Shown here one piece after another: positions 1-9,235 of a stretch of DNA of 64,000 bases. Where the stretch lies: contig CANTFL010000634.1 of NCBI GenBank assembly GCA_947650285.1, positions 186,001 to 250,000 on the forward strand, given 5' to 3'. Positions within the stretch are counted from its first letter, which is position 1; every line of letters starts with the position of its first letter. The DNA comes from Hyaloperonospora brassicae. Lineage: Eukaryota; Oomycota; Peronosporomycetes; Peronosporales; Peronosporaceae. The position numbers and the translations under genes are program-made. Below the pieces are notes generated by a model that was not told where the DNA came from, made no database searches, and saw nothing but the letters and a program-made list of their open reading frames with translations.

Positions 1-592
1 AACGTGTCCACGGGTGAAACCCTCACCTCACGCGGCCGCGCTGCTGGCTGGTTTGCCTGTACCCTCGGGGTGTTGAGAGTCCATCAGTATGGACTTCCTG
101 TTCAATTAACCGAAGGATTCGTATGGCAAAACGGGTATTGTGGTCTTTGTTGACCGTTTGAGCAAGATGACTCATTTAGCGGCGGTGGCAGATACCATAG
201 ATGGTGAAGGTACAGCGACGCTGTTTATCGATCGCGTGTTTCGACAACACGGTTTGCCGTTGGCAATTGTCTCTGATAGAGATCCTCGCTTCACTGGGAA
301 GTTTTGGATGTCCATCTTCAAGGTGCTTGGCACACGTTTGGACATGTCTACAGCGGATCATCCGCAGACTGATGGTCAAACCGAGCGAGTGAATCGCATC
401 ATCGGTGACATCTTGCGCGGTGTTTGCGCTGAAACGCCAAAGCGTTGTAGTTCGATGCTCCCTGTCGTTGATTTTGCGTCGAATAACGCCGTGCATGCCT
501 CCACCAGCTTCACACCGTTTTATGTAAATGGTATCACACACCCTCGCGTTTCGTTAACGCTACCACTACGTGGTTCAGAGCTTGGTGGTTGA
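1..592 (+). pseudogene. Integrase zinc-binding end and catalytic core (copy A)
   Basis: The frame at the window start reads CPRVKPSPHAAALLAG, the end of an HHCC-type integrase N-terminal domain. After stops at 74-76 (TGA) and 107-109 (TAA), an open stretch (140-592) encodes the RNase H-fold core. The catalytic triad is visible: Asp in VFVDRLSKM, Asp in STADHPQT, Glu in DGQTERVN. In the living element this domain joins cDNA to host DNA. The 590-592 TGA cuts it from the C-terminal part. The catalytic residues are intact, but three stops make this copy non-functional unless they are read through. Confidence 0.85.
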
Positions 593-667
593 GGAGTTGC
601 CGATCGGCTTACTGATATCAGCCCTTCTGCTGTTCAAAAACAGGTAAGCGAGTTTCTCGCAACTAAA

Positions 668-958
668 TTGAATGTCTTACGAGATGTGCGTGACGCACTG
701 GCTGATAGCCAAGAGAAGCAGAAGGAACAAGCTGATGCTAAACGCAGAGGTTTTATTGAACGTTATGAGGTCGGAGACCAAGTTCTACTCAATGCTAAAC
801 TCTTATCTACAAATGTAGTGTCCGCCATCTTCAAGACAAAGTTGCGCCCGCGCTTCATTGGACCATTCACGGTCGTCGACAAGAAGGGACTTGCGTATAC
901 GCTCAACCTTCCGCGCAAACTGCGCACACACCCCGTGTTCTACGTTGGCTTGCTTTAG
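668..958 (+). pseudogene. Integrase C-terminal domain (copy A)
   Basis: The stretch contains AKRRGFIERYEVGDQVLL followed by LRPRFIGPFTVVDK and YTLNLPRKLRTHPVFYV. This is the usual Ty3/gypsy integrase C-terminal pattern (GPF/Y-type module with the HPVFYV end) linking the core to the chromodomain. It ends at TAG 956-958 and another TAG follows at 989-991. Copy C has AAG (Lys) at both places, so these stops are secondary. Confidence 0.8.
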
Positions 959-2240
959 CCGTTTCGGGATCTGTCCCACGTGAACTTGTAGGCACTTGCG
1001 CCGCATAGGTTGGCCTTGCCATCTGTTGCTGAATCCGTATCGACAGGTCAAGTTGACCCACCATCCGGGCTTGGCCCAACTCCAACGCCTGGGCACGGGC
1101 TCGCATCGCGTCAAACGCACTCTGGGTCTTACCCAATGTCTCACGGAGACCACTCAGCTCGAGAAGCACCTTCTCATGCTCCTCCTTTTGTACACCGACC
1201 ACCTCCGACGCTGCTCGATGAGCAAGGGAACCACCAGTTCCATGTGGAGCGACTCCTGAAACGACGTCGCCGTCAGGGCCAATACCAGTACCTTGTGAAG
1301 TGTCGAGGGTACCCGGAGTCGGAGAACTCGTGGGAGCTTGAGATACCCCTTCGGCAGGATTGACCATACGCCGTGGATGTTTTTGAACATCGTGGCAAGC
1401 GTCTTCCATCGACCGAGAATGCTTCACGCTAATAGTGGTGGGAGGTAGCGGGTTGCTCCGCGCCTTAGGTTCGATGCCCGTGGCTACCGGCGTAGCCGTA
1501 GCATAGCGTGTGCGATTACGCAACTGAACTCTGGCCATGCTCTTGGCGTATTCGTACTGAGGCTTTCGTTCCAGACGAACATCGGCCACATTGACACTTG
1601 CCCTTAGTGAAGGGACACTGCTGAGATGCCGCGTGCGGCATACCCAACGGAAGAACTGATTGTCCTCCTCTGTAGGCAACTCGCCGGCGAACAACAACAT
1701 GGGCACGCCCTAATCGGTCGAACCGATATAACCACGAGCCAAGCTCTCGAGGTGCGACTTGTACTGACCTTGTGTGGTCAAGGACGATTCGATATACCTC
1801 TCATTCAGAACCTTGTGGAACGCAACGTCTTCTGGCGACGTAACCACTGGGCCAGTGGCCCATGTTCCAAGGCTACAGTTTTCCGTTTGACGGAGACGTT
1901 GCTCCACGTCTGGTGTTGAAAAAACGTAATTACTCCGGTTTTAAATAACCATCTGGGTCCGAGCGCGACGTAGAGCATGCTCCTCTCGCTGGAGAATTAA
2001 CTCCTGTTACTCATCGAGCGGGTTGGTGATGATGTTTCCGTCTGCATCTGTTGTATGATGCTGCGCCCTGGGTGCGGTGGTATCACCACGTTAAACGAAT
2101 AGATTGGGTGCTGAAAGAGGTCGTACATCAGGCACAAGTGAGTGGGACGATATCCCTTCATCTCCATGGACATTGGTATCGCTACCGTAGCCCACTTTCT
2201 CGTCGAAGTCGAGGTAGGAGGGGAACGAGTCCGAGATTCG
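903..2240 (-). pseudogene. Antisense accessory ORF of the Ty3/gypsy family (copy A)
   Basis: Exact counterpart of the copy B ORF at 9838-11175. The largest uninterrupted part is 903-1706, 267 residues, starting MPMLLFAGELPTEEDNQFF. It ends with a predicted coiled coil (EEHEKVLLELSGLRETLG onward) and VCAVCAEG. Upstream in the same frame lie four stops and further protein-like segments including TNPLDE and YLDFDEKVGYGSD. It overlaps the chromodomain and the end of integrase on the opposite strand. Function unknown. See copy B and the findings for the evidence that it is coding. Confidence 0.5.
1010..1363 (+). pseudogene. Chromodomain tail of the polyprotein (copy A)
   Basis: A linker rich in Pro, Ser and His is followed by LDEQGNHQFHVERLLKRRRR and QYLVKCRGYPESENSWE, a clear chromodomain (aromatic residues plus the GYP-x-SENSWE end) and the final LRQD. 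In chromoviruses this domain steers integration to particular chromatin. Only the tail is open here; it is separated from integrase by TAG codons at 956-958 and 989-991. The complementary strand is also open across this whole segment (see the antisense ORF). Confidence 0.8.
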
Positions 2241-2351
2241 TTAGGTGGCAAAGCCATGGTAGTTGGTGTTTTGGCAAACCGTGAGGTTGTAGCACACACA
2301 CCACCCTCTTCGAGGAAAGAATTAGATTGACGTTTTGTGGAAACGTCGGTC

Positions 2352-2364
2352 TGGTGGGGGACGG
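2352..2364 (+). other. Polypurine-tract candidate (copy A)
   Basis: The G-rich run TGGTGGGGGACGG ends directly at the LTR start TGTAAC. It is the expected primer site for plus-strand DNA synthesis in LTR elements. Copy C has GGAGGGAGAGAA at the same place, more purine-rich. Not perfectly purine here. Confidence 0.55.
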
Positions 2365-2894
2365 TGTAACAGGGTTACACGTCGACTGGTAGTCGACAAT
2401 AGGTGTGGTACACACAAGGGATGGGATCTTCTTTAAAGTAATATTAGAACACAGTATCAATTGTTGAACACTGATGTCTGTCAACCATTGATTACGAAAT
2501 CTTTTTAAAGGTTTTATTTTGGACATTAGCGAGTAGGTTAATTACGTTGTTCTAAGGTGTTCTTTTAGGTTAAAAGAAGAAATTAAGTTCATTTCCCAGT
2601 TTGATCAACATAAAACACGTGCCTTACGAGGCGTCTTTGATCGGTAGGAGCTAGCAACGCCTTGTTAAGGCAGCTACTCCTTGTGCACTCAGTGCGTTTG
2701 ATTCTTTGAATCGTTTGGTCCCCCTGAAACAGGGAAGGTATGACCTCGAGCTTGTTGATTCTTTAAATCGGGTTCTTTGAACCAAACCTTAGCTCTCGGA
2801 GAAGTTGACTCTTTGAGTAGGGTTCGTAGAACCAAAGTTGCTCATTGAGCGTTAAGTCTTCCTCTGACTTAAAGAGATGTGTAGCTCCGCTACA
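2365..2894 (+). repeat. 3' LTR of copy A, hairpin-rich
   Basis: A 530-bp LTR starting TG (TGTAAC...) and ending CA (...GCTACA), matching both LTRs of copy B. It contains many short perfect inverted repeats: 2364-2380 GTGTAAC-AGG-GTTACAC, 2381-2397 GTCGACT-GGT-AGTCGAC, 2403-2415 GTGTG-GTA-CACAC, 2659-2671 GCCTT-GTT-AAGGC (inside an 8-bp outer stem 2647-2680 with one bulge), 2685-2695 GCAC-TCA-GTGC, 2700-2712 GATTC-TTT-GAATC, 2722-2734 CCCTG-AAA-CAGGG, 2771-2783 GGTTC-TTT-GAACC, 2821-2833 GGTTC-GTA-GAACC, 2840-2850 GCTC-ATT-GAGC, 2852-2872 with 7-bp arms, and 2879-2895 GTGTAGC-TCC-GCTACAC. Confidence 0.9.
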
Positions 2895-4049
2895 CGGCCC
2901 GTATAAACGTAATTGATGAGAGGCAATGCGGCAGTAGACCCAGAGATGATAGTCCTTTAAGTCGTGTTGGTGACCCAGAGATATGTCGAAAGCTGTTGCA
3001 GTGGGTACCCCGCCCCGTCGACCGCGTTGAATCGCTATGAAGACGATGAAATACCACCGTCAGCGCTGGGTATAAACACCGTGTAGCTCGGAGAAATGAC
3101 TGTCATCTCAACGCCTTGACGGCGGGCAAATCATTGATGGTTGGGTTAAGACACCAGGTAAAGCGGTGTAGTAGTGGATAAGCTGCGAAAACAAAAGCCG
3201 GATTGTCATCCGCTGTTGTAAGCGGACCCACTCTATCTCGACTTCTGGAAGCCATCCGGCCTCTAGGTAGTTCCAGATGAATCGTAGGGTGGACAGGAAT
3301 GTTGGTAAATCATCAAAGTATTGTCAATGAGCAAATTATGTTTTTTGTAGCGACGAACGGTATACGCGTCGGTCGCTTGCAGACAAAGCGATCGTAAGGT
3401 CGTCCGGCCGCAAGTTAGACCCGCGCGGGTGCTTGCACGTCGGATCTGCTTGTGTCTGTAGGAGTGGGCTCTGCAGCGGGAAGCATCTGCAATTCATTCT
3501 CCGGGCTGCTTCTTGTCGCCTATCGGGATCCTTTCACGAAAGTCAACCGGACGCTAAGTTGAGTATGCTGTATATTATCGTCACACGGCAAATATCTTCT
3601 CGGCCTGGCTTTGATCCTATACTTTCAGTCTGATTTTTTTCTTTTCTGTTTTCCTATTTTTATATCTCGCGCTATGGCGGTCGGGACTGTATTTATTTCG
3701 CTTGAAGTCGTCCGCTCTCCAGGTACTGTGCTTGTTAGTACAGGTAAACCATGGTACCCCCGAGAATTTAATCATCCTTGGACTTATTTGTGGCCGTGGC
3801 AGGATTTAAACCTGCGTAACCTGAGTGTACAGGTCGGTGGCTTGCCATTACACCAGGGTGGGGAACCCTCAAACGGAAGCTCAAGTTCCCGCAAATTGAT
3901 TACGGCGATCCGGTTCTTAGCGGACCATTCTTAGATCTGCCGTTTGGTAGCTGTAGAATGTGAAGTAGCAGCCGGCTCCCGGCGAGTGGTGTGAAATGGA
4001 CATGATGAGACACATGCGAGCCAATCCAAAGAGGGTCGTCGTCCTTGAA
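2895..4049. other. Intergenic region, no gene recognised
   Basis: No ORF with family resemblance. One minus-strand stretch near 3090-3290 reads protein-like (WNYLEAGWLPEVEIEWVRL) but is interrupted and unidentified. The tRNA-like sequence at 3788-3861 is described separately. Confidence 0.5.
3788..3861 (-). repeat. tRNA-like A/B-box sequence (SINE head or tRNA pseudogene)
   Basis: Read on the minus strand it has a good Pol III A box (TGGTGTAATGG, 3845-3855), an anticodon-like stem ACCTG/CAGGT with a 6-nt loop (3819-3834), and a T-arm with B-box-like GGTTTAAATCC flanked by pairing GCA/TGC (3802-3812). The acceptor arms do not pair and the anticodon loop is one base short, so it is not a sound tRNA gene. 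A tRNA-derived SINE head or decayed tRNA is most likely. Confidence 0.5.
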
Positions 4050-4227
4050 CGGGGAATCGTAAAAATCATAGGTGTTCGCCTAAAAAAAACAGTGTTACGG
4101 TTAGGCAATCCTAAACCATATTTAATATATACCAAAAAGGGGAAAGAAAACGCCACTTTCGATTGAACTTCGTTCGAAATTTTTCTAAGATAAGTCGGAC
4201 ACTCCGCTTTTAAAACGCACTGCAGTC
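4050..4227 (+). repeat. Left terminal inverted repeat
   Basis: Begins CGGGGAATCGTAAAAATCAT and ends GCACTGCAGTC. It pairs in reverse with 5741-5918, with scattered mismatches (for example the positions around 4105-4120 and 4140-4160). Confidence 0.75.
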
Positions 4228-5740
4228 CCAATTTTGTAGGCCTGCTCCGGGATCTTCCGTTGCACACGCTCAGCAATTGCTGCACGTGCATGCCGTCACG
4301 TCCACTGTGTCACGGCGCAATCATTGATATTGTTCCTGTTTCTTCTTTTTTCTCGGTCGACCCTCCCGCCGTCTCCCGAGAGCGCCATTAATCATCTGAG
4401 TATATAATAGCAGTATTCGGGGGACGGGCTATGGCAGTGGGTGGAGCCAGATCCAGAGCGTGACGAGAAAAAGGGAGAAAGTGTGCCTTATATATAAATG
4501 TGGCTGATGACTGAGTGACTAACAAATTAATTCGATATTGTTGTCGATTGTCATTGCTGTTATTTTCCTTTTAATCGTTGTTGCTGATGTTGTGCAGACC
4601 TACGCTGGTGTCGGGTTCTGGGAGGTTGGCAACTCTTTGGCTGGTGCCAAGTATCTACTACTAGTAGTATCCAGGTACGTGGATGTGCGTAAGAAATAAT
4701 GCGCTACGAGAACTGGCTGACGCTTAAACAATATAGTGGTGATGGTTCCAGGGTGCCTCAAGCGATCATGGTCATTATGACTGACTTAATGCTAGATGTT
4801 TCTGACGTCTCGATGCGACTTGAGTGTCCGCGATCAATCCAGCGTTGCTTGCGTATTGTATTGGCGCAATGCATCAGGTACTTGCGATGCTGTGTGATAC
4901 ATACCATCGATATTTGAGCTAAATGATTTGTGTTGTCTAGGAAAATGCAGTATAAGGCACCGGTCTACATGATTTCAAGCTGGCCCTAGACGATTTTTTT
5001 CCCATCGGCGTTTATTGTGGTGTTTCAACATGGTTTACTTGCTTCTTGTCCTTTTTAAAAGTTATTGCAGTATGGTAATTTGTGTTGCTGCTGACAGGTT
5101 TTGTGCAACACGGCTAACTAGCTTAGCGTGTGTAAATTTGATTTGATGTAGCATACAAAATAATACTATAACCTAAAATGGCGTGGGTTGGTCTGCATTC
5201 TGTACGAGATATCTTTTGCGCGAAGTCATCATTGAATTACTTTTGTTGACTCCAATAGATAACGCCAAGGAGACATGACCTTGCCGACGTAATGCTAAGG
5301 AGAGCGTCAAATGTCCAGATTAGCAACTGATGGATGTGTAAAGAATGTATATACATATAAAAGAGATTTCAGTGGCAGCACTAAATAAATTTAGCTCGCA
5401 ACACCTGCAACCATTGTCTTGGAATTGGCTACGATCGGCTTCAGTTTCCCTCTCGTGCGATGATTGAGCCTGTTCAAGACTTAGACGCGTTAGAAACGTC
5501 TGATTTGTTGCAAGTGCCGCCATCGCGACTCGCAGTTAACTATACCGCCACCATCTTCCCTTTCGCTCTCAAACTCGACGACGCAGCCAATCTCGTCTCT
5601 GCATACATTGTGGTGTCTGGGGCCGCTGATTTTCCAAGTGCAGCAGGTTCCACCGGTTCAGGAATCTTCGCTGCCGATGTTGCCGTCACGCCCTTGGCTC
5701 CAACCTGCGCCGTTGCAGGAGCCGTCGTCTCGCAACTGAA

Positions 5741-5918
5741 GACTGCAGTGCGTTTAAAAGCGGAGTGTCCGACTTATCTTAGAAACGTTTCTAACGAAGT
5801 TCAATCGAAAGTGGTATTTTCTTTACCCTTTTTGGTATATATTAAAAATGGTTAATCCATAGCCTAACCGTAACACTGTTTTTTTAGGCGAACATCTATG
5901 TTTTTTTACGATTCCCCG
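5741..5918 (-). repeat. Right terminal inverted repeat
   Basis: Starts GACTGCAGTGCGTTTAAAAG and ends ATTCCCCG, the reverse complement of 4050-4227. Same length as the left arm, which supports a defined element rather than chance homology. Confidence 0.75.
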
Positions 5919-6921
5919 TCGTGTACTATGTGAACCGAACGTACAGTCGTTCGCAGCTGTACGTGCTGCATTACAGCACAGCAAAAAAGTTCTGCTTAAT
6001 GTGAGGAGACATATGCAGCCTCGCGTGTAGCTCATCCAGGAGATCCTCTGCCCCGTCGTCCTTATTCCTTATTATACAAATGGCCTCTATCCAACACCCT
6101 TGCCGATGGGAGCCATTTCATGTAGCACGAGCGCAGAAACGACGTGACTGGAACGACATAATGTACGAACGATTTGTCGATGCGAAGATGGCCCTGGCAA
6201 CTGGTTTCTTGAGGTTGATCCAGCACAATTTTCCCGATTGCTCACTAGGTGGTAGTAACATTCTCTACCGACAAGTGCTTTGCCATGAACTGTTCGACGG
6301 CAAAGCCATTGATGGTGTACCATCGCCAGCAGCGAGGTGTATGAAGTGCCTGCCATGTTGCTTTTCTGAAAACGCACATAAAAAACTAAAACAAACGCTA
6401 TGAATATATGCGCTTGTAGCGCACATGCATTCGTTGTCCCACGGTTTTGCCTGAACACGCCACCAGGTGATGATGAGACAATATGGACATCTGTCGGTAA
6501 GCCGAACGCGACGGACGACGGAGATAAATGTATACACACCGGGTGGTTGGCAAAGCAGCTTATCTCTTCGCACTGGATCTCAACGCACCGTCAGGTCGTG
6601 ACGCGACCGCTGCCTGAAACCCCCTCTTTTTCTGTGGCCATACGCGCATCAATGTAAGATTATAGAGCTGACGTGGCTACGATAGCGTGCTCGTCTTTGC
6701 ATGCACCTTTTACGTGAAGATGGTGACTGTCGAAGCTCAAATAGCGAGCCAGCCCTTCGCGGCCCTGTTCCTCGTCCGATGGTGAGACATTAGCCGCGAT
6801 TAGGCGCTAGATAGCCTCACCAGTTTGCTGTGGTACAAATGGACGACAGGTGCGTTTGACGTGCGGGGACAAGAACCATTCTCCAATTTCTGGGACATCA
6901 ACACCACCGGCGCGGACGACC

Positions 6922-8731
6922 ATGCACCTTCGTCTCGTGCTGAGTATCGTTGCGGCTGGAGTGATCGGACGAGCGTCGGCCGCTTCGAACATCACTGCGG
7001 GTCATACGCTGGCCCAATGGGACCCTTGCCAAGGCTACACTTTTAGTTTCGCAGGCGAGAGCGAGGAATCGAACTTCAACGCCGAGTGTATGGTCTTTGC
7101 GGCCCCGTTGTGTTACCCCGGGGTCTGTGAGGTGCCGGCGAATGTAAACCCGAGCATCGAAATATTCGTGAAGCGGGTGGCTGCTACAGGGGCCAACGCA
7201 AAGAACGCCCCGAATCTGTTGCTGGTTCCAGGTGGCCCCGGCATCTCCTCCGAAACTCGTAAGTGAATGCGCAGCTATGATTGCTAACGAGTCCGATTAA
7301 CTGAGAGCCTCTCTTTTGTGTACAGTGGAGTGGGCGTTGGATAGGCTACCCGCGAAACTTGGAGGAGCAGTCAACGTGTACTTGATGGAACATCGCGGCA
7401 CTGGACGCAGCACGCGACTGGATTGCGTGGCCTCCCAAAGCACGACGACTGGGTCCCCGTCAGGCCTTAAAGTCGAACCGTCAGAGGTTCCTGCTTGTGC
7501 GCAGGTTCTGCAGGAAACGTATGGGAGTCTTGCTTCGTTCTCAACCACAAGCGCTGCGATGGACCTGGCGACGTTCATCTCCGAATACACAAATGGCGCG
7601 CCGACCTTTGTGTTTGGAAGGAGCTACGGGGCGGCGGTCGTCCAGCGCCTGATGCAGTTGAACCCGCCAACTGTGACTGGATACGTTTTGGACAGCGTCA
7701 TGGCCTCTGCAGTTGCACCGGACAAGAAGTTCTACTACTCGTCGCGGGACACCATGTTTGGTGAGGTAGGTGAGCAATTCATGAACCTGTGTGCGAAAGA
7801 CAGCGGCTGTGCCGCTCAGTTCAAAGACAAGAGCTTGTCAGCTACGCTTCACGGCCTGCTTGCTAAGCTCGATAGCGACGCCAACTCGACCTGTGCTGCA
7901 CTGGTGGCAGAGTACACGAAGAAGTCACCATCAGCTGGTCTTCGGGACCAACTGGGGAGTCTTCTGGGAATCGCAGATGTGCGGCCCGCGATCCCACCGT
8001 TGGTGTACAGATTCAATCGCTGCGATCCCAGCGACGTCGCAGCCTTGACGCAGTTTCTGCAGGTCAACATTGAGATGATGTCGAAGTCGAGCCAAAACGA
8101 TGCCCTTACTTCGAAGCTGCTCGCCGATTTGGTGTTTTTCTCGGAAATGTGGGAGACGCCTTCGCCTTCCTCCGCCGAATTGCAGACCCGGTACAAGAAC
8201 GCAGGCATTACGGACCAAGCCGTGCACGAATCCTTATCTAGGTATTGTGCATTTTCGAAAGAGCAGTCGGCACAATGCGAGGAATTTGGAGTCGGCAACT
8301 ACGGAGCCAACGGCATCATATACCCGCATGATCAGTACTGGGACAAGCTTGCCACCGTCCCCAGCTCAGCCAGCGTACTACTGATGGCTGGAGGATTGGA
8401 CCCACTGACGCCTGCTAAGTACACGAAGTCTCTGTTTGAGGCGCTTGATACTTCCAACAAGGAGCTCATTGTGTTCGACTACGCGGGTCACTCGACGATT
8501 GCATCGACCCCTTATGGAGAAGCAGGAGCTAACTGTGGGTTTGATCTGCTGATCTCGTACGTCTCCAGTAACGGCGACCTCAAAAGTCTGGACAAGTCGT
8601 GCATGGCTCAAATGACTGGATTCGACATGACGTTGGCGCCCGATTACGTGACCCTTCTGTTGGGGTCCAACGACGCGTACGGCAGTGCCCATACCCCGGC
8701 TGGCCGCAAGGAAGGCATGAGGTCGGCGTAA
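6922..8731 (+). CDS. Secreted S33-type serine peptidase (TAP-like alpha/beta hydrolase), copy 1
   Basis: Two exons: 6922-7258 and 7326-8731, with a 67-bp intron bounded by GTAAGT and TACAG, giving 580 residues. The ATG at 6922 is chosen because a clean signal peptide starts there (MHLRLVLSIVAAGVIGRASA, probable cut after ASA). Family marks: LLLVPGGPG oxyanion loop near residue 105, EHRGTGRS near 125, nucleophile motif GRSYG with Ser212, acid in GGLDPLTP with Asp471, and His501 in YAGHS, near the C-terminal TAP-like region. Length and motif order fit tripeptidyl-aminopeptidase-like S33 enzymes, which remove short N-terminal peptides; the true substrate is unknown. Many Cys residues suit an extracellular enzyme. 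The reading frame is intact. It sits between inverted Ty3/gypsy copies A and B. Confidence 0.85.
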
Positions 8732-8860
8732 AGCGGATGTGCAAGGAGTCTGACTTTGGCTGAGCATAACGAAAGCGCCGGATTCAACCGAAAGCTCAGA
8801 TTAAAGATACAAGAAGTTGTCAGGACGTACTTGTGCTTCGAGATCCGTAAGCTTTGTCCG

Positions 8861-8866
8861 AATAAA
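8861..8866 (+). terminator. Poly(A) signal candidate for peptidase copy 1
   Basis: AATAAA lies 130 bp after the stop codon and is kept in copy 2 (20514-20519); the third copy has AATACA at the matching place. Confidence 0.4.
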
Positions 8867-9235
8867 GCAATGCGTTGAACATTTTACTGCCATTTTTCTC
8901 CTTTTACTTCTGTCGTCGACTTTCTTGGATAAATGTACATGTTCCGAGAAAACCAACGACTCGTTTGCTACGATTGGCTGAATTTCGCATTTGGTGCGAC
9001 GAAGCAGATGCACAGCAAGTGATACCAGATGCTGCGCATTGCCGTCGTGCAACAAAAAAGGTTCGATCCGAGTGTCACGAATTGGTAGGTAGCGATCTGC
9101 AGGTGTTTGCCCCTCCGCCACATCGTCGAGCTACCACTGCATCTTTCTTTAACATTTATACCGCACTTTCTTCTACAGCGTATATGATAGCAACGATAGT
9201 GTCGTCGTTGGATCCTTTCATGTCGAGTGTAGAGA

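Larger units (their letters stand above)
1..2894 (+). mobile_element. Ty3/gypsy chromodomain element, copy A, 3' part
   Basis: The visible part runs from the end of the integrase zinc-binding domain through integrase core, integrase C-terminus, chromodomain, an antisense ORF region, a purine tract and the 3' LTR. The 5' part lies left of the window. It is near-identical, in opposite orientation, to 9236-12069 of copy B: positions in A and B add up to 12078 without an indel from at least 140 to about 2632. The sense reading frame has in-frame stops at 74-76, 107-109, 590-592, 956-958 and 989-991, so this copy cannot make a full polyprotein. Superfamily from the integrase-then-chromodomain order typical of chromoviruses. 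Confidence 0.9.
4050..5918. mobile_element. TIR element with 178-bp inverted ends
   Basis: Positions 4050-4227 and 5741-5918 are long inverted copies of each other of equal length, enclosing 1.5 kb. This is the architecture of a DNA transposon or foldback element. Inside I see no transposase: the only notable frames are an Ala/Pro/Ser-rich stretch around 5460-5750 and short ORFs. It is therefore probably non-autonomous, or a pair of inverted copies of a dispersed repeat. I could not find a convincing target-site duplication beside the ends. Confidence 0.6.
6148..9235. repeat. Segmental duplication unit 1
   Basis: Nearly identical to 17801-20889 at a nearly constant offset of 11653 bases, from about 770 bp upstream of the peptidase gene to about 500 bp downstream. 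Only scattered substitutions are seen. The right end stops at, or within two bases of, the end of copy B's 3' LTR at 9236. The segment between 6148 and the start codon has no convincing gene: the longer minus-strand frames there are not kept in the third copy near 62.4-63.1 kb, although the DNA is related, which fits a conserved promoter region. Confidence 0.9.

Noticed and set aside
176..541. Minus-strand frame opposite the integrase core
   Set aside because: A shadow of integrase; no protein-like features of its own, unlike the antisense ORF further along.
2142..2330. Sense-strand frame between chromodomain and 3' LTR (MGRYPFISMDIGIATVAHF)
   Set aside because: In copy C the sense frame is broken while the antisense frame is recognisable, so the antisense strand is the better coding call.
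6087..6539. A 150-residue minus-strand frame upstream of peptidase copy 1 (also upstream of copy 2), as a divergent gene
   Set aside because: In the diverged third copy the DNA is related but the frame shifts and changes, so it does not behave as coding.
6800..6921. Oomycete core promoter (initiator plus flanking element) upstream of the peptidase
   Set aside because: CTCACCAGTTT near 6820 is only a loose match; I could not support a start site.
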